Assembly (NCBI GenBank): GCA_903852495.1
Contig: CAINRC010000059.1
Coordinates: 38,063 to 102,062, forward strand
Direction: 5' to 3'
Source: an uncultured Geobacteraceae bacterium
GTDB taxonomy: Bacteria; Desulfobacterota; Desulfuromonadia; Geobacterales; Pseudopelobacteraceae
DNA: 64,000 bases
Positions within the stretch are counted from its first letter, which is position 1, and every line of letters starts with the position of its first letter. Position numbers and translations under genes: made by a program. Below the pieces are notes generated by a model that ran no database searches, had not been told where the DNA came from, and worked only from the letters and a program-made list of their open reading frames with translations. Below are positions 47,144 to 55,720 of this stretch, one piece after another.

Positions 47144-48124
47144 ATGAAGACGGCACGCGTAGTTCGGATAGAGGAATGTGGCGGTCCCGAGAAGATGATG
47201 CTAACCACGGTCGAACTGCCACCTCCTGGAGATGGTGAGGTACTACTCCGGCAAACGGCAGTGGGGTTCAACTATATTGATGTTTACCAGCGTAAAGGGA
47301 TTTATCCGCTCCCGCTCCCTACCGGTCTCGGGTATGAGGCCGCCGGAATTGTGGAGGCTGTCGGTCCCGGAGTTGATCAACACCGTCCCGGAGACCGGGT
47401 GGCGTACATCAATGCCGGGGTTGGCGCATATGCCGACTACCGCAATGTGCCAGCGGACCGGCTGGTCGGCATTCCTGCCGGAGTTACCAATGAACAGGCG
47501 GCTGCGCTGCTGTTCAAGGGATTAACGGCACACTATCTGTTGAAGAAAACCCATGAGGTCAAGCCCGGCGAGATTATTCTGGTACATGCCGCAGCCGGAG
47601 GCGTCGGGCAGATACTGTCTCAGTGGGCAAAAGGCCTCGGAGCTTTTGTTATCGGGACTGCCGGTACGGAGGCAAAGTGCGCCATTGCCCGTGAGGCTGG
47701 GTGTGATGTCGCCATAAACTATTCGGATGAACAGTGGCCGGCTGCAGTTCTCGAAGCGTCTGGAGGTAAAAAAGCGGACGTAGTGTACGATTCCGTCGGC
47801 AAGGATACCTTTCTCAAATCGCTCGATTGCACAGCTCAATTCGGGCTTGTTGTCCTCTACGGTGCTGCTTCTGGTTTAGCACCGGCGATCGAGCCGGATC
47901 TGCTCAATAAAAAAGGGTGCCTCTTCCTTACCCGTCCCTCCCTGTTTCCGCACATTGCCGACCCTGCTGTTTTCCGTGCCAACGCAGAGAACCTTTTTGA
48001 TGCCCTTTCAGCCGGTATGGTAACGGCGCGCATCGGTGCCGAATTCTCTCTTGACAATATCGGTGCGGCACATGCCGCCGCTGAATCCAGAGCAACTCAG
48101 GGTGCAATACTGATAATTCCATAG
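47144..48124 (+). CDS. NADPH:quinone oxidoreductase (zeta-crystallin type)
   Basis: A 326-residue medium-chain dehydrogenase without zinc ligands, like QorA. It has GFNYIDVYQRKGIYPLPLP, LGYEAAGIVEAVGPGV, and the nucleotide loop VHAAAGGVGQILSQWAKGLG. It lies 269 bases after the ABM gene with its own AGGAGG-like site (GGGAGGA), so it may be a separate transcript. It reduces quinones or enals with NADPH, a role in detoxifying reactive carbonyls that would fit the cluster. Confidence 0.93.
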   Translation: MKTARVVRIEECGGPEKMMLTTVELPPPGDGEVLLRQTAVGFNYIDVYQRKGIYPLPLPTGLGYEAAGIVEAVGPGVDQHRPGDRVAYINAGVGAYADYRNVPADRLVGIPAGVTNEQAAALLFKGLTAHYLLKKTHEVKPGEIILVHAAAGGVGQILSQWAKGLGAFVIGTAGTEAKCAIAREAGCDVAINYSDEQWPAAVLEASGGKKADVVYDSVGKDTFLKSLDCTAQFGLVVLYGAASGLAPAIEPDLLNKKGCLFLTRPSLFPHIADPAVFRANAENLFDALSAGMVTARIGAEFSLDNIGAAHAAAESRATQGAILIIP

Positions 48125-48323
48125 GGCACCGAGGATGGAGTGGGTACGATACGGTTGTGTTCAATTATTTCGACCCAGAAGAACGTAAGAAACGATGTAG
48201 GACTGTATTTCCTGAAGACTGTCGGAAAGCTTCCGAACTTGGAGCAAAACTGGTAAAATAGTGCCAGTAGGTAACAGGGATGTGCGGCCGATTTGTAACC
48301 GCCATACCCTACGAGGAGGTGTC

Positions 48324-49061
48324 ATGATGAAAGCAGCACTGTTATTCCTGATCTTGGGCATTTGTGGTTCCGGTTTGGCCAATGCCTCGGAATTATTCGA
48401 GAAGGATGTATTTAAAACTACGGCTGGGAATCTTGAAATTACCTTCATTGGTCACGGTTCCATGATGATGAAGTTCGGCGGCAAAGTTGTCCATGTCGAT
48501 CCGTACAGCAAGCTGGCTGATTATGCCACGTTGCCCAAGGCTGACCTCGTAATCATCACCCATGATCACCAGGACCACCTTGATATGGCAGCCCTGCAGC
48601 GAGTGACTACCGCGAAAACAGTTAAAGTCATAACTGAAAAATGCGCGGAGAAGGTAGCGGGTGGCATCGTCATGAAGAATGGAGACATCAGGAAAGTTGA
48701 GGGTATAACTGTTGAAGCCGTTCCGGCGTACAACCTTGTGCACAAGCGCGACAATGGACAGCCGTATCACCCCAAGGGGGATGGCAACGGGTATATACTT
48801 ACATTTGCTGATACGCGGCTCTATATTGCCGGAGATAGCGAAAACGTTCCCGAAATGGGCCTGCTGAAGCAAATTGACATTGCTTTCTTGCCGATGAATC
48901 TTCCATTTACGATGACGCCGGAAATGGTTGTCAATGCAGCCCGATCTTTTCGGCCTAAAGTGCTCTATCCCTACCATTATGGGGAGACAGACACTACTCG
49001 GCTGGTCACTTTGCTCAAGGAGGATCGGGATATTGAAGTACGGATTCGCCGAATGCAGTAG
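48324..49061 (+). CDS. Exported metallo-beta-lactamase-fold hydrolase
   Basis: A 245-residue protein. The signal peptide MMKAALLFLILGICGSGLANA is followed by a UlaG-like metallo-hydrolase: GHGSMMMKFGGKVVHVDPY, the metal site THDHQDHLD, and the later IAGDSENVPEM, MNLPFTMTPE and YPYHYGET. GAGGAGGT lies three bases before the ATG at 48324; a second ATG at 48327 fits better by spacing. It lacks some of the classical later His ligands but keeps HxHxDH. Substrate unknown; periplasmic location inferred from the signal. Confidence 0.88.
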   Translation: MMKAALLFLILGICGSGLANASELFEKDVFKTTAGNLEITFIGHGSMMMKFGGKVVHVDPYSKLADYATLPKADLVIITHDHQDHLDMAALQRVTTAKTVKVITEKCAEKVAGGIVMKNGDIRKVEGITVEAVPAYNLVHKRDNGQPYHPKGDGNGYILTFADTRLYIAGDSENVPEMGLLKQIDIAFLPMNLPFTMTPEMVVNAARSFRPKVLYPYHYGETDTTRLVTLLKEDRDIEVRIRRMQ

Positions 49062-49146
49062 GTATATCTGACCCAAGCAACCGAGCCTTTGAAAAAACTT
49101 GCACAGAACCGAAGCATAGCTGATCTTGCAAAAGGAGAACGATGAA

Positions 49147-49719
49147 ATGAAAAAATCAATCGGAGCCAAAACGCAACTGTTTCCAACCCCGGTTCTTATG
49201 GTCGGTACGTATGACCAGAACGGCAAACCCAATCTTATGAATGCCGCATGGGGAGGAATTTGCTGCTCACAGCCACCGTGCGTTGCTGTGTCATTGCGTA
49301 AAGCAACCTATTCCTACAACTGCATTGTCGAACGTAAAGCTTTCACTATTGGTATCGCGTGCGAAACAAAAATGGCCGAGATCGACTACTGCGGTATCTA
49401 TTCCGGGCGTGATGTCGACAAATTTGCCGTCACCGGACTTACCCCGGTCAAAAGTGAACTGGTGGATGCTCCGTATGCCGCAGAACTACCAGTGGTGCTG
49501 GAGTGCCGTCTGCTGCATACCATTGAAATCGGCCTGCACACCCAGTTCATTGGCGAGATCATCGACGTCAAAGGAGATGCTGACCTGTTTGACGACAATG
49601 GGCAACTCGACATAATGAAAATTCAGCCACTCATTTTCGATACATCGCATAAAGGGTATCATAGCGTTGGGTCATGTCTTGGTCAGGCGTTCTCGATTGG
49701 AAAGCAGTTTCACAAATGA
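49147..49719 (+). CDS. Flavin reductase-like (FMN-binding split barrel) protein
   Basis: A 190-residue protein of the flavoredoxin/flavin reductase family: [48 protein letters not shown], and [22 protein letters not shown]. The ATG at 49147 has AAAGGAG nine bases upstream; an in-frame TTG at 49126 is less likely. In sulfate- and metal-reducing bacteria such proteins bind FMN and shuttle electrons. It is the last gene before the terminator and the island. Confidence 0.9.
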   Translation: MKKSIGAKTQLFPTPVLMVGTYDQNGKPNLMNAAWGGICCSQPPCVAVSLRKATYSYNCIVERKAFTIGIACETKMAEIDYCGIYSGRDVDKFAVTGLTPVKSELVDAPYAAELPVVLECRLLHTIEIGLHTQFIGEIIDVKGDADLFDDNGQLDIMKIQPLIFDTSHKGYHSVGSCLGQAFSIGKQFHK

Positions 49720-49790
49720 CCGACTCAACTTCCACATCATTTGAAAAAAGATTTTTGTCAGCTGCAACCCATGTGATACCCACAAATTAA

Positions 49791-49825
49791 AAAGCACCTG
49801 CGAGATTATCGCAAGTGCTTTATTT
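49791..49825 (+). terminator. Rho-independent terminator
   Basis: AAAGCAC-C-TGCGA and TCGCA-A-GTGCTTT form a 12-bp stem with one mismatch and a GATTA loop, followed by TATTTATTT. It ends the flavin-reductase gene. The left direct repeat of the island begins two bases later. Confidence 0.85.
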
Positions 49826-49826
49826 A

Positions 49827-49883
49827 TTTGGCGTCCCCTGGTGAACGCACTTCGAACTTTTTAACGGATTCAGTTCAAATCCG
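49827..49883. repeat. Left direct repeat (probable att site) of a 7.2 kb island
   Basis: The sequence from TTTGGCGTCCCCTGG to TTCAAATCCG recurs at 57048-57104. The first 40 bases match at 38 positions, then 7 differ, then 10 are identical, with the same overall length. The copy on the right overlaps the 3' end of a serine recombinase gene. It has tRNA-like words (TTCGAA, GTTCAAATCC) but no full tRNA can be folded. Confidence 0.82.
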
Positions 49884-49909
49884 TATTACGGTATTGGAAA
49901 GAAACTAAC

Positions 49910-50182
49910 TCAGACGTGCTTCATCGAATGTTCTTTCATCCACTCCCGAAGCGCCTCGTTCATGCGGGTCTGCCACCCTTTGCCCGTGGCCTTAAATGCA
50001 GCGAGAACGTCCAAATCAAAACGGACTGTTTGCGAAGCTTTAGTCTGTCCAGGCGGACGACCGCGACGGACAAGTTTGGTGCCTTGCATAAGGTCAGCTT
50101 TTTCAAACCAAATAGCGGTCAATTCTGGTGCATCATCAGGATCAACCAAGATGTTTTTCGTAACGGCTGATTTCGCGGTCAT
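49910..50182 (-). CDS. brnA: BrnA-like antitoxin
   Basis: A 90-residue protein. The C-terminal half, RGRPPGQTKASQTVRFDLDVLAAFKATGKGWQTRMNEALREWMKEH (given here by its key parts RGRPPG, VRFD and GWQTRMNEALR), is the BrnA ribbon-helix-helix form. The N-terminus carries the DAPELTAIWFEKADLM segment typical of BrnA partners. The ATG at 50182 lies inside the 3' end of brnT, the usual overlapping order. BrnA neutralises the RNase BrnT and represses the operon. It seems intact although its toxin is broken. Confidence 0.9.
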   Translation of the reverse strand: MTAKSAVTKNILVDPDDAPELTAIWFEKADLMQGTKLVRRGRPPGQTKASQTVRFDLDVLAAFKATGKGWQTRMNEALREWMKEHSMKHV

Positions 50183-50414
50183 TAGCGTACCTCATAGAAA
50201 TTATTCGGCGGGCATCGTTTCTCGTCGTCCAGACAATCACAACCATTCACCGGGCTAATAACCCAACGGTGATGAAACGCTCCTCGCCGTAGTCTGAACG
50301 ATCATCGCGGGCGATAAAGTGAAGGCCATCGAAAACCTTGCTGGAGTTAGCAAAATCAAGACCACGCTCCAACAGGGTCTTTTCTCTTTTTGCAGTATCA
50401 AACTCGATGATCAT
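50142..50414 (-). pseudogene. brnT: BrnT-like RNase toxin with an in-frame stop
   Basis: Read from ATG 50414, 91 codons give MIIEFDTAKREKTLLERGLD...FDGL...DDRSDYGEERFITVGLLAR, then TGA at 50249-50247, then MVVIVWTTRNDARRIISMRY to a stop overlapping brnA. Both parts are typical BrnT and in one frame. Relatives have a short DGR or similar link at the stop position. TGA directly followed by ATG could allow re-initiation, but the fragment would lack most of the fold. Selenocysteine is unlikely here because no SECIS-like hairpin follows and no active site lies there. Confidence 0.85.
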
Positions 50415-50562
50415 GGACTTAACGTAACAACAAAAAGGCGTCTCGTCAATAATTAATGTTACAACATAATATTATCAGATACTGAATTGTGAAATATTGG
50501 AAACATGCTACGTACTGAATAGCGTAGGTGATCGTACTCAAAATTCGAGGAGAGCGGGCTGA

Positions 50563-50937
50563 TTGAGGACAGAATACTTGCTACAGATCGAATCCTCAGA
50601 AGATGAGTGGTGCGTTAAAGATTCTAAGTATGACAAAAACTATTATGTTGACTGCGTGCAGAATTTATCACCTGAATCAGACCTTTATGCAGAGACTGGG
50701 GGGAGAATTGGGATCGAAGTAACCGACACTCATGCTACAGGACCTTCCAAAATAAAAGCTCTTAAGCGTGCCGGGCACGTAGTGTTTGAGCTGAAAATGA
50801 TACCGGATTGGCATATTGCGAACGAAACAAAAATCACATCTGGTGATCTAAAGCTACTCCGAGCGTGGATAAATGGCTTGCTCCTAAAAGGATCGTATCT
50901 TTCCTCCCTTGCACAACCATTTAATGTCAGGTTTTAG
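50563..50937 (+). CDS. Hypothetical protein, possible CoiA-like nuclease fragment
   Basis: A 124-residue protein starting at TTG 50563, with CGAGGAGAG eight bases ahead. The stretch GGRIGIEVTDTHATGPSKIKAL and AGHVVFELKM resembles the core of PD-(D/E)xK nucleases of the CoiA type (IEV...TH...K...L...G...EI). It is shorter than complete members, so it may be a remnant. No partner gene is evident. Low certainty on function. Confidence 0.5.
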   Translation: MRTEYLLQIESSEDEWCVKDSKYDKNYYVDCVQNLSPESDLYAETGGRIGIEVTDTHATGPSKIKALKRAGHVVFELKMIPDWHIANETKITSGDLKLLRAWINGLLLKGSYLSSLAQPFNVRF

Positions 50938-50980
50938 ATCCTGCCTGAAAAAATAATAGTATATTCACTTAATATGTGTC

Positions 50981-51017
50981 ATATAGTACCCATTAAATAT
51001 TTTAGTGGGTACTATAT
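50981..51017. promoter_or_regulatory. Operator-like inverted repeat at hipB2 start
   Basis: ATATAGTACCCA (50981-50992) and TGGGTACTATAT (51006-51017) are perfect 12-bp inverted arms 13 bases apart. The right arm overlaps the ATG at 51016. A repressor binding here would block transcription or start-site access. The likely binder is the antitoxin encoded directly downstream. Confidence 0.75.
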
Positions 51018-51363
51018 GGCTCGTAATTCATTAGGAAAAGAAGGCCTCGCCCTTTCTGCATATCAAGCGATTACGGTGTTGGGCGCTAACATCCAGACAG
51101 CCCGAAAACGCCGAGGCTGGACTTTAGAAGAGATGGCTGGCAGCATGTTGGTTACCAGAAGAACCCTTTCCCGCCTGGAATCCGGGGACCCATCCGTCGG
51201 GCTATCGGTATTAGCCGCAGCTCTCCATGCACTCGGTGTAGTGAATGACTTGCAGAGTGTCGCTGCCCCTGAAAACGATGCCGTAGGATTGTTTTCCGAA
51301 AAACAACGCCTGCCGCAAAGGGTCAGGAAAAAATTACTCAATAAAGACGAACTGGATTTCTAG
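51016..51363 (+). CDS. HipB-like antitoxin (second system)
   Basis: A 115-residue Xre-type protein. The helix-turn-helix reads ANIQTARKRRGWTLEEMAGSMLVTRRTLSRLESGDPSVGLSVLAAAL (key parts TLEEMA and RTLSRLE). The ATG at 51016 lies in the operator arm with only a weak ribosome site; no better start exists downstream before the DNA-binding part. The hipA2 gene follows after two bases. It differs clearly from the HipB at 14895, so the two systems are not recent copies. Confidence 0.85.
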   Translation: MARNSLGKEGLALSAYQAITVLGANIQTARKRRGWTLEEMAGSMLVTRRTLSRLESGDPSVGLSVLAAALHALGVVNDLQSVAAPENDAVGLFSEKQRLPQRVRKKLLNKDELDF

Positions 51364-51365
51364 CC

Positions 51366-52604
51366 ATGCCTCGAGAGCAAAAAGTATATGTATTTATCTA
51401 CCTCCCCGGCGAGACTGTTGCCGTCCCTGCCGGTATTTTCACCCACTATCCCGATGATGGCATCGGTCGCTTTGCCTATGGGCTCCGCTATCTGGAACGC
51501 TTAGATGCTCTGGCAGTGGATCCTGTTTCACTGCAACTGGGAGCAGATCTCAAAGATGCAGGTACAAACGGCGGTCTGTATGGTGCCTTCCGGGACGCTT
51601 CTCCCGATTATTGGGGGCGCCTGGTTATTGCTACTGAACTGAAGGCTGCCCCTGAATCTTTGGGAGAAATGGACTTCCTGCTGCATGGCAATGCCTCCCG
51701 AGTCGGCTGTCTTGATTTCAGTGTCTCACTGGAACAGGGAGAACCTGAAGCAAGACCACCCTCTTTTCAGTCGTTAGCAGACATTTTGGAAGCGGCCAAG
51801 CAACTGCAACATGGTGAACCGGTCAGGCACGACCTGCTTCAGTTGCTCGAACAGGGAAGTAGTATTGGTGGTGCCAGGCCAAAATGTACTGTGGAACTGG
51901 ATAATGCACTCTGGATTGCAAAATTTCCGGCTTGTGGTGATTCTGTCAACTTTCCCCGGATAGAATATGCCACCATGCTGTTGGCGCAAACCTGCGGCAT
52001 AACGATTCCGGAGATTCGCATCATTACCGTTGGCGATAAGGATGTACTGTTAGTAAAACGCTTTGATCGATTAAAAACTGCCGAGGGCTATCAACGCTTT
52101 GGATTTTTGAGTGCCCTGTCACTGATGGAATGGGATGAACGTGATCGTACCCAATGGAGTTACCCTGCATTGGCCGACAAGATGCGGGCCACTGTGTTGG
52201 CGCAGCCGGCAGATCTCAAAGAACTATTCCGCCGCATGGTGTTTAATGTCCTCTGCAGGAATACTGACGACCATCCACGAAATCATGGCTTTCTTTGGGG
52301 TGTAAAAGGGTTTGCATTATCTCCCGCGTACGACATAGTTCCGACTCCAACACGACTTGGTGTTGGCACAGACTTTTCGCTCTCTATGTCTCTGGGCGAT
52401 CGGGGGAGAGAAGCGACACTTGCAAATGCAATCAGCGTATCAACACGCTTTGGCTTGTCACAAAAAGAGGCACAATTTACCATTGAAGAAATAAAGGTAC
52501 ACGTTGCTACGTGGGAGGAACAGTTTACGTCACAACAAACGGTTTCGCCTGTTGACATTGAAGCAATTCGGGCCTGTTTTTTGGGTAACGAAACTGTACT
52601 CTGA
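51366..52604 (+). CDS. HipA-like kinase (second system)
   Basis: A 412-residue HipA-family kinase of a divergent branch. Visible are GRFAYGLRYLERLDALAVDP at the N-terminus, SSIGGARPKCTV (phosphate loop), LLVKRFDR, the catalytic segment VLCRNTDDHPRNHGF, and LSPAYDIVPTP. The catalytic Asp and Asn are kept. Relatives have a different N-terminal domain from E. coli HipA and uncertain targets. It forms a two-gene unit with hipB2 under the inverted repeat. It is intact while its neighbour on the right is broken. Confidence 0.9.
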   Translation: MPREQKVYVFIYLPGETVAVPAGIFTHYPDDGIGRFAYGLRYLERLDALAVDPVSLQLGADLKDAGTNGGLYGAFRDASPDYWGRLVIATELKAAPESLGEMDFLLHGNASRVGCLDFSVSLEQGEPEARPPSFQSLADILEAAKQLQHGEPVRHDLLQLLEQGSSIGGARPKCTVELDNALWIAKFPACGDSVNFPRIEYATMLLAQTCGITIPEIRIITVGDKDVLLVKRFDRLKTAEGYQRFGFLSALSLMEWDERDRTQWSYPALADKMRATVLAQPADLKELFRRMVFNVLCRNTDDHPRNHGFLWGVKGFALSPAYDIVPTPTRLGVGTDFSLSMSLGDRGREATLANAISVSTRFGLSQKEAQFTIEEIKVHVATWEEQFTSQQTVSPVDIEAIRACFLGNETVL

Positions 52605-52656
52605 AGCTGTGTCATTTCAGTCAACGATGGTTGCCTGAAATGACAAGGGGGGACAG

Positions 52657-53319
52657 ATGAAAAATTACATTGCATATTTACGGGTGTCCACCGACAAGCA
52701 GGGCGAGCAAGGTCACGGGATCAATGCCCAGTGACAGGCAATTGCAAACTACCTGGTCGCATGTGGCGGTGAGTTTCTGGAGGAATATGTCGAAGTCGAG
52801 AGCGGCAAAAAGAATGAGAGACCTGAACTTCAGAAGGCCATCAGCCGCTGCAAGTTGTCCCGTGCAACATTGATCATTGCCAAGCTTGATCGGCTGTCCA
52901 GGAACCTGGCCTTCATCGCGAACCTCATGGATGCCGGAATCGATTTCATCGCCTGTGACAATCCCTTTGCCAACAAGCTGACTATCCACATTCTTGCAGC
53001 TATAGCAGAACATGAGCGAGAGATGATCAGCCGGCGGACTCGGGAAGCTCTGGCAGCCGCGAAGTCAAAAGGAATAACTCTAGGCGGTTACCGGGGGACA
53101 TCACTTTCTGATGAAATACGGCGGAATGCTTTGTCAGCTCGACAAATCAAAGCAAAGGAATATTCAGCAAATGTTATCCCGCTTATTCAACAACATCTGG
53201 AAGCTGGTTACAGTCTAAATGCGACGGCCAGGATACTTAATCAGCAGAAAGTTGTTACTGTCCGCGGTGGACGATGGACGGCAAAATCAGTAAGCCGAGT
53301 GCTCAGTTGCGCAAAGTAG
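52657..53319 (+). pseudogene. Small serine recombinase (resolvase/invertase) with nonsense codon
   Basis: From ATG 52657 the frame reads MKNYIAYLRVSTDKQGEQGH, GINAQ, then TGA at 52732-52734 (codon 26), then QAIANYLVACGG and the rest of the catalytic domain (LIIAKLDRLSRNLAFIANL, HEREMISRRTREALAAAK) with a short helix-turn-helix tail to 53319. The catalytic Ser is in RVSTDKQ. Relatives have Arg at the stop, so a single C-to-T change of CGA would explain it. Total length 220 codons is normal for a resolvase. Confidence 0.87.
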
Positions 53320-53324
53320 AAATC

Positions 53325-53744
53325 TTATAGGCTCTTCAGTTTGTCGTTCCAGTATTCGACGTACGCCAAGTAACCTTTTTCAGTTGTGAGGAACTGAATA
53401 TGCTGTTCAGGAGCAATTTTGTAAGCTGGCATCTTTTTCAGCCCCAACCGACGAGCTTTTTCCATCCGATGGTTGCCATCGATCACGTTATAGCGGCCGG
53501 GCGATATTTCTGCAATGATAACCGGTTTGGCCACATCGACTGATGGGAGATGTTCTTCATTGAATTTTGATGCCCCCCTGTTGAAATCCTCTACAAGCAC
53601 CTCTTCGCAAACAATGCCGGTTAGCTGAATGTAATCGGCCAGTTTGGTGACATTGAAAACGAAGATGCCGTTAGGATAGAGTTCGTCACCATCTTCTTCA
53701 GGGCATGGCGTGAAGCGCTTATTGATTTTCAGTTTTCTATTCAA
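53325..53744 (-). CDS. ParB/Srx-fold domain protein
   Basis: A 139-residue protein. The C-terminal half has VIDGNHRMEKARRLGLKKMPAYKI, the ParB/sulfiredoxin-like nucleotide-binding signature (DGxHR). TTG at 53744 is preferred because AAGGAGG lies nine bases upstream; a GTG at 53771 would lengthen it by nine residues without a ribosome site. It overlaps nothing and follows the DUF1186-like gene. Function unknown; such stand-alone domains occur on mobile elements. Confidence 0.72.
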   Translation of the reverse strand: MNRKLKINKRFTPCPEEDGDELYPNGIFVFNVTKLADYIQLTGIVCEEVLVEDFNRGASKFNEEHLPSVDVAKPVIIAEISPGRYNVIDGNHRMEKARRLGLKKMPAYKIAPEQHIQFLTTEKGYLAYVEYWNDKLKSL

Positions 53745-53774
53745 TCCGCATTTCCTCCTTGATACCCGCACTGT

Positions 53775-54659
53775 TCAACGGTTCTTCCGCCGGGATGCCT
53801 TGGCCATTTTCTTCTTGTTTTTGCGTTTTACATTCGCTTTCTTGTCGATGTGCGGAACCTGACGAGGCATGACATCAGGGCCGCCATCAACCTCTTCACA
53901 CATTGCCAGAAGCTGTTCGATATCTTCAGGAACGCGCCAGGACAGTTCCCGCCGCACATTGGTGAGGGAGTGTTCGAGTCCCAGATCCAGGGTGCGTTCA
54001 AAATCCTTCAGAGTGATCGCACCCGGTATGATAAGCCCGTCTTCATAGGATTTCCGGACTACGTCCATAACTTCGTCTGGATACAGATCACACAGGGAGT
54101 TGGCAACGCCGGCCCAGAAATATGAGCCGGGGTCAGCTTCATCGCCGGTCAGCAATCCAGCTAGGAAGTCTATGGTCTCCTCACGGTCAGTCATTCCGGC
54201 AACCACGGCAAGGCAGAGCGCCTCTATGGCACCCCAGCGAACAAATTCATCGGCGCTGCGATCGAGTATCAGCGCCTTGACGCCGTCAAGGGAGCCACCA
54301 CCGGTCCGGAGCAGAAAGGCCGGAAGCACTGTAGTTTTTATGTCGCCAAGCAATTCATGAAGAATATCTCCTGACAGGCTGAACAGCGACAGCATCAGTG
54401 GGTGGGCACGCTCCTCTCGGAAGTGGGCCAGCAACAGGAGAGCATAGGGGAGCAGGTCGTGGTCTTCGGCAAGATAGCCTTCTGGATCTGCAATAACCGC
54501 TTCCAGATGCGCCAGCAGGTGGGGAACGATTGCGCCCCATTGTTCGATGGCTTCATCGACCAGCTCAATTTTTGTCCGACCGGTCCAGAAGTCGAGGTCG
54601 GCTAATAGTTCATCCATGGGGCGTTGTTCCATGGATGTATCCAGATTTGCGGTCGTCAT
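53775..54659 (-). CDS. DUF1186-like helical-repeat protein
   Basis: A 294-residue protein made largely of helical repeats (YALLLLAHFREERAHPLMLSL, FVRWGAIEALCLAVVAG) that resemble the DUF1186 family. The C-terminus is lysine-rich (KKANVKRKNKKKMAKASRRKNR). Acidic segments occur in the middle. No enzymatic motif is visible. It probably forms a two-gene unit with the ParB-like gene. Function unknown. Confidence 0.7.
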   Translation of the reverse strand: MTTANLDTSMEQRPMDELLADLDFWTGRTKIELVDEAIEQWGAIVPHLLAHLEAVIADPEGYLAEDHDLLPYALLLLAHFREERAHPLMLSLFSLSGDILHELLGDIKTTVLPAFLLRTGGGSLDGVKALILDRSADEFVRWGAIEALCLAVVAGMTDREETIDFLAGLLTGDEADPGSYFWAGVANSLCDLYPDEVMDVVRKSYEDGLIIPGAITLKDFERTLDLGLEHSLTNVRRELSWRVPEDIEQLLAMCEEVDGGPDVMPRQVPHIDKKANVKRKNKKKMAKASRRKNR

Positions 54660-54719
54660 TCATAAGCTCCGTAATGGAAAAGTCCAGCTTGAATGAACCT
54701 TTGAGTCATTTGTGATCCC

Positions 54720-54811
54720 ATTTGGCGCATTTGGCGCATTTATGGCCTAATCGTAAACCAACTCTTATTCATTCTCTGATGGCGCATTTGGCGCAATTAT
54801 GGCGCGATTCC
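54720..54811. repeat. Imperfect direct repeats of TTTGGCGCATTT
   Basis: TTTGGCGCATTTGGCGCATT at 54721-54740 is followed after about 40 bases by ATGGCGCATTTGGCGCAATT (54779-54798) and a third partial unit. The right copy overlaps the end of the remnant gene on the minus strand. They may be slippage products or binding sites. Confidence 0.55.
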
Positions 54812-54986
54812 GTTTAAGCTTGTATTGTGAGCCTCGGCCTTTACCTTCTAGCTCGACTATCCCTATTTGAACGAGTTCATTGAGATCCCGAGTAGCTGTT
54901 CGTTGAGGACCACCAACAGTATGCTGATATTCTGCATTGGTAATAAGACCATGTGTCTTAATATAGGCAGGTTTAGTATAATTCGG
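54765..54986 (-). pseudogene. C-terminal winged-helix remnant (Fic-like or AlbA_2-like protein)
   Basis: The minus frame is open from 54986 to the stop at 54765 and reads TKPAYIKTHGLITNAEYQ, GGPQRTATRDLNELVQIG, and GKGRGSQYKLKR. This is the winged-helix tail found at the end of Fic and related proteins (ITNAEY...RTATRDL...GRG). An in-frame TAG sits at 54987-54989 and no start lies nearby, so only the tail remains. Confidence 0.7.
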
Positions 54987-55016
54987 CTATTCGGAAAGCA
55001 TGGTGAAAATATTCAT

Positions 55017-55415
55017 TTATACCCAGTTTAACGACGTCAGTCCCTTTATTCGGTCAAACTCCCGCAGGTTGTTGGTTACAAGTGTGGCACCGCAGCTCCT
55101 GGCATGGGCAGCTATCAACATATCCATGGCGCCTACAAGAGTGCCAACCTTTTCCAAAGAGGCCCTGATCGCCCCATAATGATCTGCGGCAAACTCATCC
55201 CAAGGAATAACAACCAATCTCGATACAAAGTTATCAATTTCGCGCCGTATGACAACACCTTTAGGATGGCGAGCTGCTCCGTAATACAATTCAGCGAGTA
55301 CAATTGCTGAAATGCATATATTCCCGACGCCAACTTCTTCGAATTTCTGCTTTACTACTGCTGGATGATTTTTGAGGATGTAACTACAGATATTGGTATC
55401 GAGCATATAGCGCAT
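55017..55415 (-). CDS. vapC: VapC-like PIN-domain RNase toxin
   Basis: A 132-residue PIN-domain protein. The acidic site is visible: Asp in YMLDTNICSY, Glu in LAELYYGA, Asp in AMDMLIAAHA, and Asn/Asp in VTNNLREFDRI. Close relatives cleave initiator tRNA. ATG at 55415 overlaps the vapB stop (TGATG), the usual coupling. All catalytic positions are kept, so it should be active. Confidence 0.93.
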   Translation of the reverse strand: MRYMLDTNICSYILKNHPAVVKQKFEEVGVGNICISAIVLAELYYGAARHPKGVVIRREIDNFVSRLVVIPWDEFAADHYGAIRASLEKVGTLVGAMDMLIAAHARSCGATLVTNNLREFDRIKGLTSLNWV

Positions 55416-55645
55416 CAAAACAACTCCCGTGTTTCAGGAGGGACATCGTTTCTGTCAGAAAGAAAATCCGTAGGTACCTTTGAAGGTTGTGAGAAAAAGT
55501 CATCCCAACTCTCGGGCTTAGGCCTAAGAACAATTGAATCGCCTTTGCGTTCAATGAAAACTTCATGGGTAGAAAACCGGAATTCAGCAGGCAAACGCAC
55601 TGCCTGGCTACGACCGTTCTGAAATATTTTAGCAGTTTTATTCAT
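55415..55645 (-). CDS. vapB: VapB-like antitoxin
   Basis: A 76-residue antitoxin with an AbrB/SpoVT-type N-terminus (TAKIFQNGRSQAVRLPAEFRF) and a C-terminal toxin-binding tail (SWDDFF, DVPPETRELF). This is the VapB form that pairs with the initiator-tRNA-cutting VapC. AAGGAGG-like sequence (GGAGGC) precedes the ATG. The gene starts some 75 bases from the truncation point of the serine recombinase on the other strand. Confidence 0.93.
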   Translation of the reverse strand: MNKTAKIFQNGRSQAVRLPAEFRFSTHEVFIERKGDSIVLRPKPESWDDFFSQPSKVPTDFLSDRNDVPPETRELF

Positions 55646-55720
55646 CGTAAGCCTCCTTCAGGTATATATCAGTGGTATATCACATTTCGATGTAGTTTGA
55701 TAGAAGAATATTTCGGCACG

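Noticed and set aside
49827..49883. A tRNA gene at the island edge
   Set aside because: It contains TTCGAA and GTTCAAATCC, but the spacing between T-loop and acceptor end is wrong and no cloverleaf can be formed on either strand.
50142..50414. BrnT as a new selenoprotein
   Set aside because: No hairpin of SECIS type follows the TGA, and no catalytic residue is expected there; a nonsense change is simpler.
54720..54811. A CRISPR array
   Set aside because: The repeated unit is short and imperfect, spacing is uneven, there are only two or three units, and no cas genes are present.
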